A stretch of 64,000 nt of DNA, from NCBI GenBank assembly GCA_005406025.1, contig BGZK01000101.1:620001-684000 (forward strand), written 5' to 3'. A program made the translations under genes and the position numbers. Below are positions 23,171 through 35,929 of the stretch, one piece after another; the first letter of the stretch is position 1; each line of letters opens with the position of its first letter. This DNA comes from Eumeta japonica. Its lineage: Eukaryota > Arthropoda > Insecta > Lepidoptera > Psychidae. The notes beneath the pieces are model-generated. The model was not told where the DNA came from. It made no database searches and was given only the letters and a program-made list of their open reading frames with translations.

Positions 23171-24569
23171 CTTGTACAATAAGAACTATTGAATAAGAAT
23201 AAGAACTCTTGTACAATAAGAATTAGCCAAAATAAATGGGCTCACGATTTTCAAAGCAATTAGGCTCGAAAAGTATTTATATTTTAATGTCGCCAGAAAC
23301 TTTTTTACATTTACCAGTAAAATACCTCGTGCATTGGACATACATTTAAGTACCGCGACTAAGCTCTACAAACATTATCTTTCTTAGGAATCTGAAACTA
23401 CTAAAAAAACCTTTTTGTACCCCTTCCTTAGAAATCTTAAGGCACCAAAAAAAATCGATTTTAAAACCTTGTTCTGTTCTTATTTCAAGTTTATTTTCAA
23501 TCGTTTCAGTGTTGAGGGACACCCTCGCGCAATCTGTTTTATTATAGTTTGAGGAACTCGGATCTTATTTACGCCTTTCACATTGGTGTACTACCAATTC
23601 GGAACCAACGCGATGACTACGTTATAGAACGACGACTTAGCGTGCCCCCCGAGGCACAAAGCGGGTGGTTCAACTTCGGGTTTGAAAGGAAAGCTTTTAT
23701 CCACCGAACTGTTACCGTTTGATAAATTGGAATACGTTCGATTCAACGCAAATTGGACAATGTGAGTACATTTTCAAATTCTACCACATCTTTCTCGTTC
23801 CGGTTTGATTAATTTCTGAGGAAGTATAAAGCTTATTGCTCGTTTAATAGGCGATCGAGTTTCTAAACGAAAAGCGTGGTTAATAATCCTTTGCTTAATT
23901 AAATATCTGGTCCGATTCGTTTACGCTACGTGAACGGGAACCAGATTGTGAGCGGAACGTAAATTCAATTTCTTATTTTTCTATGGGATTGATGAGGACG
24001 TTTGATGTTTTTTATAATGAAGGTTGTACGAAACCGTACCGGCTTATATACATATAAATAGATCCTTAAAATATTATTTCAAAAATCTCAGTCACCTTTT
24101 TTATGTTTGACTTTTATATTGGAATTAGAGATTAATATGAATGTTTCACTCACTTCTATTTTGGTATTCCTTATTAATGATTACTTAGCCATGTTGCGTG
24201 TTTTAAGTAGCTAAGTAATTCTAATAGTTTGGAAATTCCATCATGATTTCAAAAACTCAATTTAACCTAACTATAACATTAAATCAAGCTGAAAACAAGG
24301 TTTTATTACTTTTTATCTAAACCTTTATATTAAATATGTCAAATTCAAATATTTCATGAATACAGTGAACGAAGACCATTTATTTCTTTTCTAAAGCTAT
24401 TACAGAACTTAAGAAAATATATCTTATATATTTCTTTTCGCAAAAGCAGAACGCATATTTTTTCATTAAAATTTTAATTTACACAAAGTCCCCGTTCTTT
24501 TGATAAAGAAAATTTATACGTCGCTACGAGAATTCTCGGCGTTGATAAAACTGTAATATTCATTTAGTG
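23171..24569. other. Mixed-composition DNA, no supported gene
   Basis: A somewhat GC-richer part at 23515-23720 has no open frame. At 23185-23225 'AATAAGAACT' is repeated three times in tandem-like fashion. Otherwise nothing is supported. Confidence 0.5.
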
Positions 24570-24800
24570 AAACCAACGTCTTTCGGCGGATTCGCGGGGT
24601 AGCGACGCGGCGGGGCAGGGGAAGGTGTGAAGGGAGGCGGGCTGCGTCTCTACCTGAGCTTAATTAATCAAATTAGCCGTAAGTCGGTAAGTTGTTCTTC
24701 CCCGAGGCACCAACTACGACGTCTTCCCATCTTCCCTGTACGCGTTTGTACATTTTTTATGAGTGCCACTTGGCCACTGAGTTACCCCTAAGTGGTTAGT
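24570..24800. promoter_or_regulatory. Candidate regulatory block with tandem homeodomain-like sites
   Basis: A G-rich core ('GCGACGCGGCGGGGCAGGGG') is followed within 60 bp by 'CTTAATTAATCAAATTAG' at 24659-24676, which holds two or three TAAT/ATTA homeodomain cores in 18 bp. A further GC-balanced segment follows to about 24800. No coding frame or repeat was found. Function is inferred. Confidence 0.35.
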
Positions 24801-25263
24801 GACTTCGCGGCCTCAGTTTAGTTCTTTCAGAATATAGTGAGCTCTTAAAAGTGTTATATTGCGAAGAAAATTTTCTTGAATAAAAGCTAAGAATCCTGTT
24901 CAGGTTTAATGAAGAGATTTTACTCGTACCGTGCAGAATGGTATTCGAGACTTCCTTTGTTGAAAAGTTCGGGCTTACAAGACTATGCTCTTTGGTAATA
25001 TCATGAATTGTAGCACTAAATTAGATTAAATGGAAAAATGAATGGAACTAAGTTTTTTCATTCTCTTAATAACAAATATTGTAACGGTGATTTCAGCTAT
25101 TGTCGTGTAAGCGCGCACTTCGAATTTTCCTTCACAAGTATTTTTGGAGAACATATTTCTTGCGATGTGATGAGCAAAATTATGGACGTTTTCGGACTAT
25201 CAAGATTCTTTATTACAGCCGAGCTTCACATATGGCGGTCGGAGTACAACTGCGACGGATGCA
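24801..25263. other. AT-rich DNA, no feature seen
   Basis: Nothing supported. The 121-codon forward frame starting at 25038 runs into the LINE 3' end and is incidental. Confidence 0.5.
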
Positions 25264-26912
25264 TTTTTTTTTGTAGTTCTCCCCGTGCGAAAGGGGTGGG
25301 GAAGGAGAAGAAAAACCCATTATGGGCCGTCCGTGTCCCGGCACACGGGTGTGTCCGACTCTCATGGACTAGAAACCTCTTGAACAACTTATGTCTGCAA
25401 TGAAGGAAGCCAAAGGCTTTGACTCCTTCATCTAAACCGCAGCCATTTCGACATAGGGATGCTGTCGGCGCGTGCCTGGCCTAGGCATGGTACCTCTTAA
25501 ACAGGCACCTCGGCATAGGAGGTTACGTGAAGTTTACAGCACGGACTGAAACTTCAAAGGGGAGGCTCCGGAGGCGCAGAGAGCGCACCATATTAATGAC
25601 CTTTACAGGTCGTAATGCCTGGGTTAATCCCTACTCCTAGTCAATAACCATCTTATTTAGTTCCATAAGTTTTTCCACCTCGACGGTAGAATCGTCGGGC
25701 GGATTTAATAGGACATTCTGTGGTCTTCTACAAAAATGATGCGGGAGGTGGTTCGTATGATACGGCCGAAACTAACAATGGATTCGGATGGCTACTCGCT
25801 ATATCGAAAAAACGCTCTGATGCGTGCTTCATAACTTTAGAAATGGTTAATAGCTCTAGGTCCCGGTGAAGCACAGAGTTTTTGATGTACCATGGTGCGT
25901 CAGCTGCTCTTCTACAGAATTTATTCTGCACAATATGCATATCATAAAGTATATCAGGTTGTGCGTGAGTAAAAACTGGACTTGAGTATGTCCGCACAGG
26001 TCTTATACACATCTTATATATCGTACACTTGTTGCGTAACGACATTTTACTTTTTCTACCTATCATGCCATATAAGCGGAATAGGTAAAATAACACTAGT
26101 TTCCTAAAACGAGCGATATGATCTCTAAAATGGAGATGCTTATCGATCGTGATGCCTAAATATTTATAGTGATAGTACTACGGAATCGGCTGATTTAAAA
26201 TGCGTAAGTGGGGGGGTATCAATTGGACCGAGAATTGCACCTTACGTGTACTGTAATCGAAATAGATGAATGCTAACTTATCTGGGTTGACGTCGATTCT
26301 TCAGAGGCGGAGCCATTGTGTCAGCTCATCAATGGCTCTCTGTAACTTTGGCAGAATGTTTCCTATACTATTCGATCTGAGATAGAGGGCAGTGTCGATT
26401 GCAAACAAAGCGAGTTGGACGCCTGTCGACGGTCGTGGTATGTCGTTTACGTACGCGGAGTACAGCAGTGGAGAGAGCGTGGAGCCTTGAGGTACTCCAG
26501 CTCTGATAGGTCTCAATGACGAGTGCGTATTGTCTAGTCTGAAAGAGAAGTGGCGATTACTAACATAATGGTGGATTAATAAAACGAGACGATCTGGCAG
26601 CTACAATTGATAGAGTTTATGTATGAGACATATGTGCTAAACCCTATCAAAGGCCTTAGCTACGTCAAAGAAGACCGCCACTATCTTTTTTTTCAATTTA
26701 AATCCTCCGAAATGTATTCTACAAGACGGAGGGCCTGTTGTGGATAAGGATGATAAGTTCTAAAACCAAACTGTTCGTTAATTATAAGGCCTTTTCCTAT
26801 GAGTTGAACGCTTAAACGCGTTTTGAGCGTTTTTTTCAAATAATTTACCTAATACGCCCAAAAGACTTATAGGTCTGTAACTGGAAGCTCTTGATACAGA
26901 GGCTGAACAGCC
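25264..26912 (-). mobile_element. Jockey-like LINE, 5'-truncated and inactive
   Basis: On the minus strand the order is that of a non-LTR reverse transcriptase. 'SSYRPISLLGVLGKLFE' is near 26850-26900 and 'INEQFGFR' near 26770. 'AVFFDVAKAF', the first catalytic block, is near 26660-26690. 'RAGVPQGSTLSPLLYSAYVN' is at 26450-26516, and the active-site block is at 26385-26405. The C-terminal part is 'NKCTIYKMCIRPV' (about 25980-26040), 'VQNKFCRRAADAPWYIKNSV' (about 25880-25930) and 'NVLLNPPDD' before a stop at 25637-25639. A GC-richer 3' untranslated region of about 365 bp follows and ends in A9 (T9 at 25264-25272). The active-site FADD is F-A-I-D here, and frames shift between blocks. The 5' half, including the endonuclease, is missing. 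The clade call rests on the 'GVPQGS..SPLLYS.Y.NDIP' and 'HRDL' patterns. Confidence 0.85.
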
Positions 26913-27884
26913 ATGACAACATTATGGATATCATCTCTTGTTAGTGCCCGTTCTGTTCGTTCTAGGCTAGGACCGATTATTGGACTCGGAATAGAATCAT
27001 TTTCATTAGCTTCTCCATTGAGTTCTTATTTATGACGAGCAATAAAATAAATTATTAATTCTAAGTACAATTTTTGACAACTGTATTAATATCGATTTCT
27101 ATTAGAAATATACTTAAAAGCACGTCATAAATGTTAATTATTGAAAACTATTTCAAACGCCACACATTTTTGTCAATAAAACTGACAATACTGTGTTATA
27201 CGGAACATTTGTTTATTTGAACATATTCTTCATTCCTTTGAAACACAAAAAATAGAAGTTTTAAAATCTCTAAGGTTATCTTAGCGCGCTTACTTACGTA
27301 ATCATTTTTCGTATTTAATAACGCAAAAGCAAGTCATGAAATTATAGTCATTATCTGAGAAGTCCGATTTTAGATACAACAATAGGCAAATTTCGAAGGT
27401 CTTATGTCATGATATAATACATATTTTCAATATAATTTGTATTGACAAAGCAAAAGAATTAGAAATTATAGTAGAGATCCAAATTTTCTACCTTCAATTA
27501 TATACATATAAATAATAATAATTTATTTACTCCACAAAAAGAACAGTTTTGTAGAATATAGTTTCTTAAATAGCCATAAATACCTATTCTATCACCAGAC
27601 TTTTCTACGCTGTAAGAGAAAACAACGATTTTTAAGTTTTTTGTCTATTTGCTCGCGCACATTTTTTTAATTGATAACATGATAACAGATTTTGATGCAG
27701 TGCTCACGGATAGATAGAGCTTGGCTTGAAGTTGAACATGGGATTTATTTAAATCAAATTGAATATAAGGAAAAAGTTTATTGGAGAGGGTAGAGAGGTT
27801 GAAGGGGTTGTATAAAGGATAAAATTTCTTTCACGCATAAAAAGCCACACTCACTCAGAGTAATATAGTGTTGATTTTATTTCA
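26913..27884. other. AT-rich DNA, no supported gene
   Basis: A 41-codon open stretch on the minus strand next to the LINE (about 26915-27040, containing 'SLERTERALTRDDIHNVV') is protein-like but too short to identify. It does not match the expected upstream part of the LINE. The rest is AT-rich. Confidence 0.4.
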
Positions 27885-28125
27885 ATATTACGTACAAATT
27901 AGAATCGTGAGCGGTATCAGCATTGAAAGCGAAAGGGAAGCAGAATCCATAGCTAGAATCGAAACCGAAATTGAGAACAGGACCGAGGTTGCAACGAAAT
28001 GTCGGATACCGGAGCCATAATTGAAAACGGGAACAAGATCGCATTGACAGCCAGGTCTTTCCATATAAAAGATGAAGGTACACATTCCATGTGTACGTGG
28101 GTGAAGCCGGGAGCGGAAAGATAGT
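27885..28125 (-). mobile_element. Short repeat of the 'CTAGC..CCCGCGG' group, copy 1
   Basis: Read on the minus strand it starts 'TTTCCGCTCCCGGCTTCACC' then 'CACGTACACATGG' and 'CTTCATCTTTTATATGG', and passes into degenerate GAT(T/C)CC-type hexamers. The same order (end motif, Cys-poor 'CATCTTATA', then GATCC/GATTCC words) is seen at 60001-60297 and 61790-62000. The overlapping 65- and 84-codon frames are products of the hexamer repeat. Confidence 0.5.
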
Positions 28126-28320
28126 CTTCAAATAAAATACAGCTTATGATCTGAATATAAAGTCATCTTGAATTACGATAGAAAGAGTTACTACATCCTT
28201 TGCAAATATAAAACAGAAATCGGCTTGGATAAAATGCTATTTTCAATTCATATTCATAATTTATTCTAAAACCACCTCAATTATAAGAGCCTTAAGAAGT
28301 TACATATTTATTTACATATA

Positions 28321-28710
28321 CCGGGTGTAAAGGACAGCCCTTCGCAAACTGATAGGGTGCATTAAGACCCTTATTTTGAATCAAAATCAAAATTTTCTCA
28401 GGAAAAAATATGGTTTTTTTTTCAGTTAAAACTACTTTATTTCTATGTAAAATCACATTTTCTGAACGCAGCATTCCATTTTTATAAATAAAACAGGTAA
28501 AATAAAAAAAGCAGCAATGGGATTTTAAATTACGCCCGGCGCGGCGCGTGATTTAAAAATGGTAGCGATACATTGCGTAGGAGGTTATAAAACAAATCAG
28601 TTTTCTTGGATTCCCTTAACTTTCCTAAAATAATTTCATACGCGGATCATCTAAGTATAATATACTGAATTCATTCTATCAATTTGCGGAAGGCTGTCCC
28701 TTACTCCCGG
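28321..28710. mobile_element. 390-bp MITE with about 38-bp inverted ends and TA duplication
   Basis: The left end 'CCGGGTGTAAAGGACAGCCC' then 'TTCGCAAACTGATAG' matches the reverse complement of the right end 'CCGGGAGTAAGGGACAGCCT' then 'TCCGCAAATTGATAG', with only about five differences in 35 bases. TA lies directly on both sides (28319-28320 and 28711-28712), so a TA target-site duplication is likely. That and the size suggest a Tc1/mariner-like non-autonomous element, though the end sequence is not a classic mariner end. The interior is AT-rich apart from a 'CGCCCGGCGCGGCGCG' patch, and no protein is encoded. Confidence 0.8.
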
Positions 28711-28945
28711 TATATTATGGTGCCCTTTATATGACAATTTTTTTTTATATCGAAATGCATACCCTCTATTTCTTTTTAAACTACTCAGACTTACTTAAAT
28801 ACGAAATTTTATCTTCTTACGTCAACATTAACCCGTGCCGACAGAACCCTTAAGATTTTGGAAATTGCTATTTTTAATTATTACCGTTATGTAGCTAAAT
28901 AAATTGAAATATTTATGATTTAAACATTTTTAAAAGAAGATAAAA

Positions 28946-31190
28946 TTACAATAGATAAGGCGGGATATTTTTTTGGATGGTCTCTTTTTTACAGTCTGGA
29001 TACAGATTTCTATGTTCTTGCAAACTGCGTAGCAAAAATTGCTGTTGTTCTTCCTTTGCAGTGTTCAAACCATGAAAATCTTCCATAAATTTTACACCTC
29101 TTTCACTAACTGCCCTTAAAGAAAGAACTTTTCTTTTTGCCTCTAAATAGGCAACGTCTTCGTCCCACGAAGAAACGGGTCTCTGGAGGAAGTTCTCCTC
29201 AATTTTTAATCGAGAAAATAATTTTGTGCTCTTGAAAGACATAAAGTCACTTAATAATTTTCCTGCAACAATAAATAAGGCATTATTATTATAAATTTAG
29301 TGAAAAAAAGTGGAAACATAATACTATTATATCGTATTCCTACTTACCATATAAACAATCAGACGTATCTTCAGTCGATGGAATGTATCTCTTCCCAGAA
29401 TCATACAAACTCTCTTTTTGTAAGTTCACTACAATGTTTCCTTGGTTTGTTCATTAACTTCATCATCAAAGAGTGATAAAACGGTAATTTCTTCTGACAA
29501 GTATCAAAGATGTTGACTAAACTTACTCAGGGCTGCTTTGGAGATCAATTTGTCAAAAGTTTCATATTTCATAAGCCTCCTTAAAAAAACACAAATCTTG
29601 ATTTGGTGCCTTCACCGCCAGACTACAACAGAGCCATGGTTTCACGTATATAACCGCAATAAATAAACAAAGGTTTTGAAGTGTTCGTTTATCCTTGGCG
29701 CTAGTTTTGAACTGGGATTGCAACAAACATATTTTTAAAGAGTAAATAGCTCTAGCCATCCATCATGATGTATCGCTCCACGAGGTCTGATTTTTTTTTT
29801 TTTTCATTATCTCCTCTTAAGAAAATAATGGATAGTTCAATCAGTTCCCGATAATCATCACGTACAATGTTTTTTTACAATCCTTTATTATAAAATGTCA
29901 ACAATTCTTCTATTGTTGTATTTCAAAAATGTTGTATGACAATATCAGTGTACGATTCAATAATAGCAGGATTAATAGTTTTCCAGTCGTCTCTGAAGTT
30001 TATTAACACTGGGATATCAAGGCTGCTTGTGACTTGATAAATTTTTGTTTCAAACTCACATTTTAAAACCATTTCGTAAATGTAATGGCGGCAAGCACAG
30101 TAATGATTCCCTGTCTATTTATGTTCCAAAAGTACACAAACTCTTTTCAATCGCCCTATATTAGACGCAATTGTGTCACAGCATACTTTATCATCGAGGT
30201 TCTAGTCATAAAATGCGTTTAACACAGCTTTAGCTTGATCCTGGCCGGAAGAACTCTCCAGTTTGGGTACAGTCAGAAGTTGTTCATTTTCTGCAAATGA
30301 AATTAGAATTAACAGGTGTTCTTCTTTAGAACTTGTCACATCCAGACCAGGTAACAATTTCCCATCCCAGTGAACGGTCATCATTTCAGGTATATTATTC
30401 TGAAAATCTGATTTTATAGATTCGGCTCTATCTTTTCTACACTGTGTACGAATATGTTGAATAGACGATTTGTTTATCGGAAAATCATCACAGCAAAAAT
30501 CTAATACTTCTACTACAACCCGAAATATATAAACAGAATCCCTTATGCTTAATTGAAATCTATCTGAAGCCGCAACTAACTTAAGCATGATAAAGTTTTT
30601 CCTTCCTTTTTTTGTACGAGTAGTAGATTCGGAACTTATAGTTTGAGAAGTGGATGGCAAGGATTCCTCGAGGCTTTCATCAGAGCTGATAGGCTGATCA
30701 TTGTGTCCTCGTGTTTGTACAAAATCTGTAGTAAGTGGTGACCATAAACACCCGTAACACATTTGTTCATGTCTTTTTCTCTTCTTTTAATTTTCTCTGT
30801 ATTGTTCTTTCTTCTTTTTCGGGTGAGTTTTTTTCTACACCTGTTAAACATCCTAAACGCCCTGGTTCTCTTTGTTTCCGTAAAAATATTTTGCCTTCTT
30901 CTATTTTCATCCGTTCCAAAGCATCAGCATTTGCTAGATCGAATAATTTATCTAAATTATTTTAAAAGTCCTCCTCACGCTGCTTCTAAACATCTTCTAC
31001 TCTTTTGAAATTTTTTTTTAAACTCCCTCCAAACATGGTGAAGATCCACAAGTTTTTTACACAGTTAGTTATAGCTCTGGTAGGGATCCTAGCTTTATCC
31101 CAAATTATCATACACTCCAGGATGACTAGATTGGCACTTTCACTAACAGTCAATTTAATTTCGCGAATGTTATAAAAAATACTCCAAGAA
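28946..31190 (-). pseudogene. Dead transposase-like gene of an unnamed arthropod transposon family
   Basis: The minus strand preserves, in order but across several frames, an N-terminal block 'LVILECMIIWDKARIPTRA' (about 31070-31150) and 'KLVDLHHVWREFKK'. A block 'LDKLFDLANADALERMKIEE' then 'GKIFLRKQREPGRLG' (about 30850-30960) follows. The main frame at 30209-30762 contains 'VHWDGKLLPGLD' and 'LLTVPKLESSSG', and continues through a stop as 'CCDTIASNIGR' (about 30150-30190). Then come 'CRHYIYEMVLKCEFE' (about 30045-30095), 'ARAIYSLKICLLQSQF' (about 29710-29758) and a C-terminal block at 28946-29242 with 'AVSERGVKFMEDFHG' and 'EEQQQFLLRSLQEHR'. I know this arrangement from uncharacterised proteins multiplied in arthropod and Hydra genomes. 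The D..CxxH order (D of 'DTIASNIG', C and H of 'CRHY') recalls the C/D(2)H pattern of hAT/MuDR/P-type DDE transposases, but I cannot assign the superfamily. At least three in-frame stops and several frameshifts show it is inactive. Confidence 0.75.
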
Positions 31191-31528
31191 CTTGACGGTT
31201 AGACGGTAACTTTGCGCCTGTTATTTGATATTTATGTCACCAACTAAAAAACATTTTTTTTATTGCTTCTTCATTCCACTGCCATCATTTAAACGTTAGA
31301 ACAATACGTATTAATCATGAGAATAATTTTCTCTGTTATAACAAGTACCATGAGTATGCGCTGCTACTTCCGTGTAACTTGTATGAACATGATTTGATGC
31401 AAGTCGGCAAGGGTTATCGTAATCCACATAATTAAAAATTTATTTCCAAGTATTTTACAAACAAATGCACAAAAGTAAGATCTGTGCATTAGAAAATAAA
31501 AACTTTAAAAATAAGGGACATCCTAATG
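31191..31528. other. AT-rich DNA beyond the transposase remnant
   Basis: No inverted end matching the opposite side could be found. Nothing else is supported. Confidence 0.4.
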
Positions 31529-32544
<1,016 letters not shown>

Positions 32545-32935
32545 AAATTCGATGGCTAAGCGCGTCATCTGAGCGATAGCGGCTCAGTAATCTGAAGCGT
32601 CGTTTTCGAGCTAGAAAGTACCGGGTTTGATCACAGGCAAACTGACCAATGAGTTTTTAACGGACTCCAAAAAAGGAGAAGGTTCTATGTTCGTCTCTAA
32701 GAATTTTTTTTAAACATATATCGCTCCGTGTCTCGGAGAACACATTAAGCAGTAGGTCGCAAATATTGTTATCGCAATGGGGACGACAATCGTCATCAGT
32801 CCACCCCGCAATGGATTTAAGGCTTTCGATCTTTCACCTTCCAAGGTGATAGGTAGATTTCGAAGAGGCGTCAATTTGAAATAAACAGATTTTTCAAGGA
32901 CATGCCTCAATAATGGACTGATTTAAACCTGACTC
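32545..32935 (+). repeat. tRNA-headed SINE, family S, copy 3 (longest)
   Basis: The tRNA-like head ends in a box B-like 'CGGGTTTGATCACAG' (about 32622-32636), and 'AAACTGACCAATGAGTTTTT' follows. The family core 'CATTAAGCAGTAGGTCGCAA' then 'TATTGTTATCGCAATGG' and 'GACGACAATCGTCATCAG' lies at 32742-32800, aligning with 18838-18897. About 130 bp of further body follows. The right end is not clear. The 66-codon minus frame at 32710 is incidental. Confidence 0.65.
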
Positions 32936-33925
32936 AAGGTTACAAGTATCCGTATTTCAACTTTACGATAAATATACTAAGTGAATGTAAAAGAGGTGTA
33001 GGAGTTTTTTGTATAGAACTACAAAATGTGGGCAATAATTTATCGAATACATTTTGAAGTATGAAGGATCTTTCAACTTTCCTAAACAAGTTTCGGTTTC
33101 GATCCAATTATTGTCCGAACTAAAAAAGAAACCGAAGTTTAATGTCTATTTCTGGCAGCAATTTAATTCCGGTCTATGAAGAAACAAGCGTTTTTTGTCG
33201 TTTCCTCATCTTTTAATAGATATATTAATTTAAATGAACACTAACCCCGATTTAAACATTTATTTTATTTTTCTACACACAGAAACATTTTTATACTATA
33301 TTAATTTTGTACTATATATAACAAACAGTGCAGTCGATTGCGATATAAATTGATTGTTGGTTATTGATGCTAAAGAGTATGTATTTCTTAAAATAAGAAA
33401 CAGACTGATCACAAAGCGCGGCGCGAACACCAGCTATAAAATACATTTATATCCGGTATGTACAGAGTTGTACATTTCCATACAGGTAGCACAATATTAC
33501 AGTACATACATTGAACGCATTTCTCACAGCGAATGTAGACGTGACACTATTATAACGATTTAGTCTATGCGAGCGTTTGTTATCATTATCGGACAGCCCA
33601 TCAGAAGTCGTCTTCAATAATGAATTCCATATCATGTTATTGAATGTCGGTGTCACAAAAATGTCTGTACCTGTTTATAATATTTTAGCAATACTCTAAC
33701 TGCGATTTCCATAAACATGGATTTTTATATACACTGTTCCGTATGAAGTATGCGTGTGGCTAGGCTAAGAGCATGCAGTGTGTGGAGAGAAAATTACATT
33801 GGTGAAATACCACTCGTATGTCCGAGCAGTACATCTAGAAGCCGTTGAGACGAAAATGTACGTTACAATTCCCGTGTACATTGCTTTGAACATTATTGCT
33901 TTTTAAAGGATTAATAAGAGGCAAA
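32936..33925. other. AT-rich DNA, no supported gene
   Basis: Two opposite-strand open frames at 33354-33656 overlap each other and have no recognisable motif. Confidence 0.5.
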
Positions 33926-35600
33926 CATGCATGGTGGTCATCGGAAGGTAGATGGTCACCGACGGCCATGGACAACCGTATCCGTAGAGGAGTTACTTGT
34001 AAGTTACCAGCCTTTTAAATAGGAATACGCTCTTTCCTCTCATCCCTTCTCAAAGTTATTTGGGAATACTGCTGATGATAAATCTTTCCAGAACCCTGCC
34101 GTATATAGGAAAAAATTGCTCATGAATTGTACGGTAATAGAATGCCATCCATCAAAGATGATGCTGATGGTGTTTCAGGCAAACGGAATAATGACGGAAA
34201 TCAGCGGCAAGAATGAGATTGATTAACTTCTAAGAGCACTCCCCATAGTATAAGCGATAAATAATGCATAAAGATGCTACATCTCTTCACAAGGCCAGCG
34301 GATGGAGTTGGCCGGTTACTGCAGGGTTGTTGATGATTCAAGAATCTCTGCGTTGTATACGGTTTAGAAGTAAGAGTTGATATCGGGGTACCCCAGCTCA
34401 GAAGTAACAACATTACTCCTAAGTGGGGTCGGACCTGTGCCTTATTAAGTAAGACGCTATGATTCGGCTTGAAGTACTGTCGCACTCTAATGAGCACTCC
34501 GAGATTTTTAAAAGCTAATATCATTTTGGCCTCTAGATGATCACGAAACTGAATTCGCTCGATATATAGACACTAAAGATCCTGATAGTCGGTATTACAC
34601 TAAAAAGAGTGCCTCCGAAGAGTGGAAAAGAGAAAAATGGAAATTTTAATCGAGAAACGTCAAAGCTACGCTTTTTGAGGGTTAAATTTATCAAGATTAA
34701 GTTTATCCGATTCTAATCTTTGCTCTAAAGTTGTCTCGATTTCAGACATAATTTGGTTTCAATACTTATTATCCCGAAAATATTAATATGACCTAGGTAC
34801 AATGCGTAATGTCATCTGCATGGCAACGATCGTTATCGATTTTCAATAAATCAATGAATATGAAGGGTGAACAGCATAGGGGACAGAACTCAACCTTGGA
34901 TGACACTCGCATTCACCGATATGGTATCGAAGCTTTTAGCCTCAATTGTAACCTTAATGCTGCACCCCATAAGAAAATTAGCATTTCACTTACATAATTT
35001 CTCGGGAAGCATGTAGGAAGGAAGCTTCATATTATTCGCTAGATCTAAGCTAACAACCAAAGTCTCCCCCTTACTCTCAATTGCCTCCACTTTACGATGT
35101 ATCAATAAAGTAAAAAGATCACCAACTGAGTCGAACACTTCTAAAACCATACTGGCAGTCATTAATTAACTGGTGTTCTCCTAAGTAGCCCTGAAACTAG
35201 CGATTAATATTGAATTCCCTTATTTTAAGAACAAGTAAGTAATTGCAATGGGTTTGTAATTTGATGGATCTGAGCGTGGATCTTTCTTAGAAACAGGGAA
35301 CACTAAAGCGGTTTTCTAGGTATCCGGCTCTTTACCGAATGAGCATGAATGACGAAACAGGTTAATCAAGACCGGTGCCAACTGAGAAGCGCAAATTTTG
35401 AGCAAGATCAGAAATATGCTATCAGGAATACTCGACTTATGAGTATCAAGGGAGAGAAGTGTCTTACGCATTTATATTTCATTTGTGTAAAACGGATATC
35501 CGCCATAGAATTTCCTTTTCCAATAATAGGCTGTGGTTCTGTGCTTCATCATCCAGTTTCGAGTTTGACGTGAAAAGAGTGCACAATAAGTCGATTCTCT
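33926..35600 (-). mobile_element. CR1/L2-like LINE with 3' end, reverse transcriptase broken
   Basis: On the minus strand are, in order, 'MADIRFTQMKYK' (about 35470-35510), 'LDTHKSSIPDSIF' (about 35410-35455) and 'CASQLAPVLINLFRHS' (about 35345-35390). Then come 'DPRSDPSNYKPIAIT' (about 35233-35280), 'AIESKGETLVVSLDLA' (about 35040-35085) and a GVPQGS-like region near 34890. The active-site 'CHADD' is at 34811-34825. The C-terminal part is 'FKNLGVLIRVRQYFKP' (34201-34520) and 'FWKDLSSAVFPNNFEKG' (about 34060-34110). It finishes with the 3' untranslated end carrying 'GGCCGTCGGTGACCATCTAC'. The two catalytic aspartates of the ADD motif remain, but frames change many times and stops interrupt. 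The 5' end is truncated. The two short LINE fragments at 18551 and 20860 are the same 3' end. Confidence 0.85.
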
Positions 35601-35929
35601 TTTTTTCAGTGTGGGTCAGCGATCCACCCTACTGGCGCAGGAACCGAAATGATGATTGACAAAAATTACCTTGGTCATCTTCGGCAAAAAATCACAATGT
35701 ATGAGATCTTGAAGCGTAACGCGTCTGTCTCCCGCCAATTCCGCATCTATGTTCGGACTTGGGTGAGCCAAGGCCGTTGATACAGGTTAGTATAGCATAA
35801 GAATAGATATGTATATAAATATATACGTATCGAAAAAAATCATATCAGAATTTCGGTTTGACTAGTCAGAGACGCGTTACTCTTGTCGAAGAGGGATCAT
35901 TTCTTCTCTCTTTTCCTGCTTAAAAATAA
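35601..35929. other. Mixed DNA upstream of the LINE, no feature seen
   Basis: A segment at 35630-35790 is GC-balanced with a short minus-strand open stretch that I could not match to the LINE or to anything else. Confidence 0.4.

Noticed and set aside
25038..25403. 121-codon forward frame
   Set aside because: It runs from unique AT-rich DNA into the antisense of the LINE 3' untranslated end.
27877..28131. 84-codon minus frame with Phe/Asp/Ser repeats
   Set aside because: It is a product of the GAT(T/C)CC hexamer repeat inside a dispersed element.
32710..32910. 66-codon minus-strand frame
   Set aside because: It lies wholly within the SINE copy at 32545-32935.
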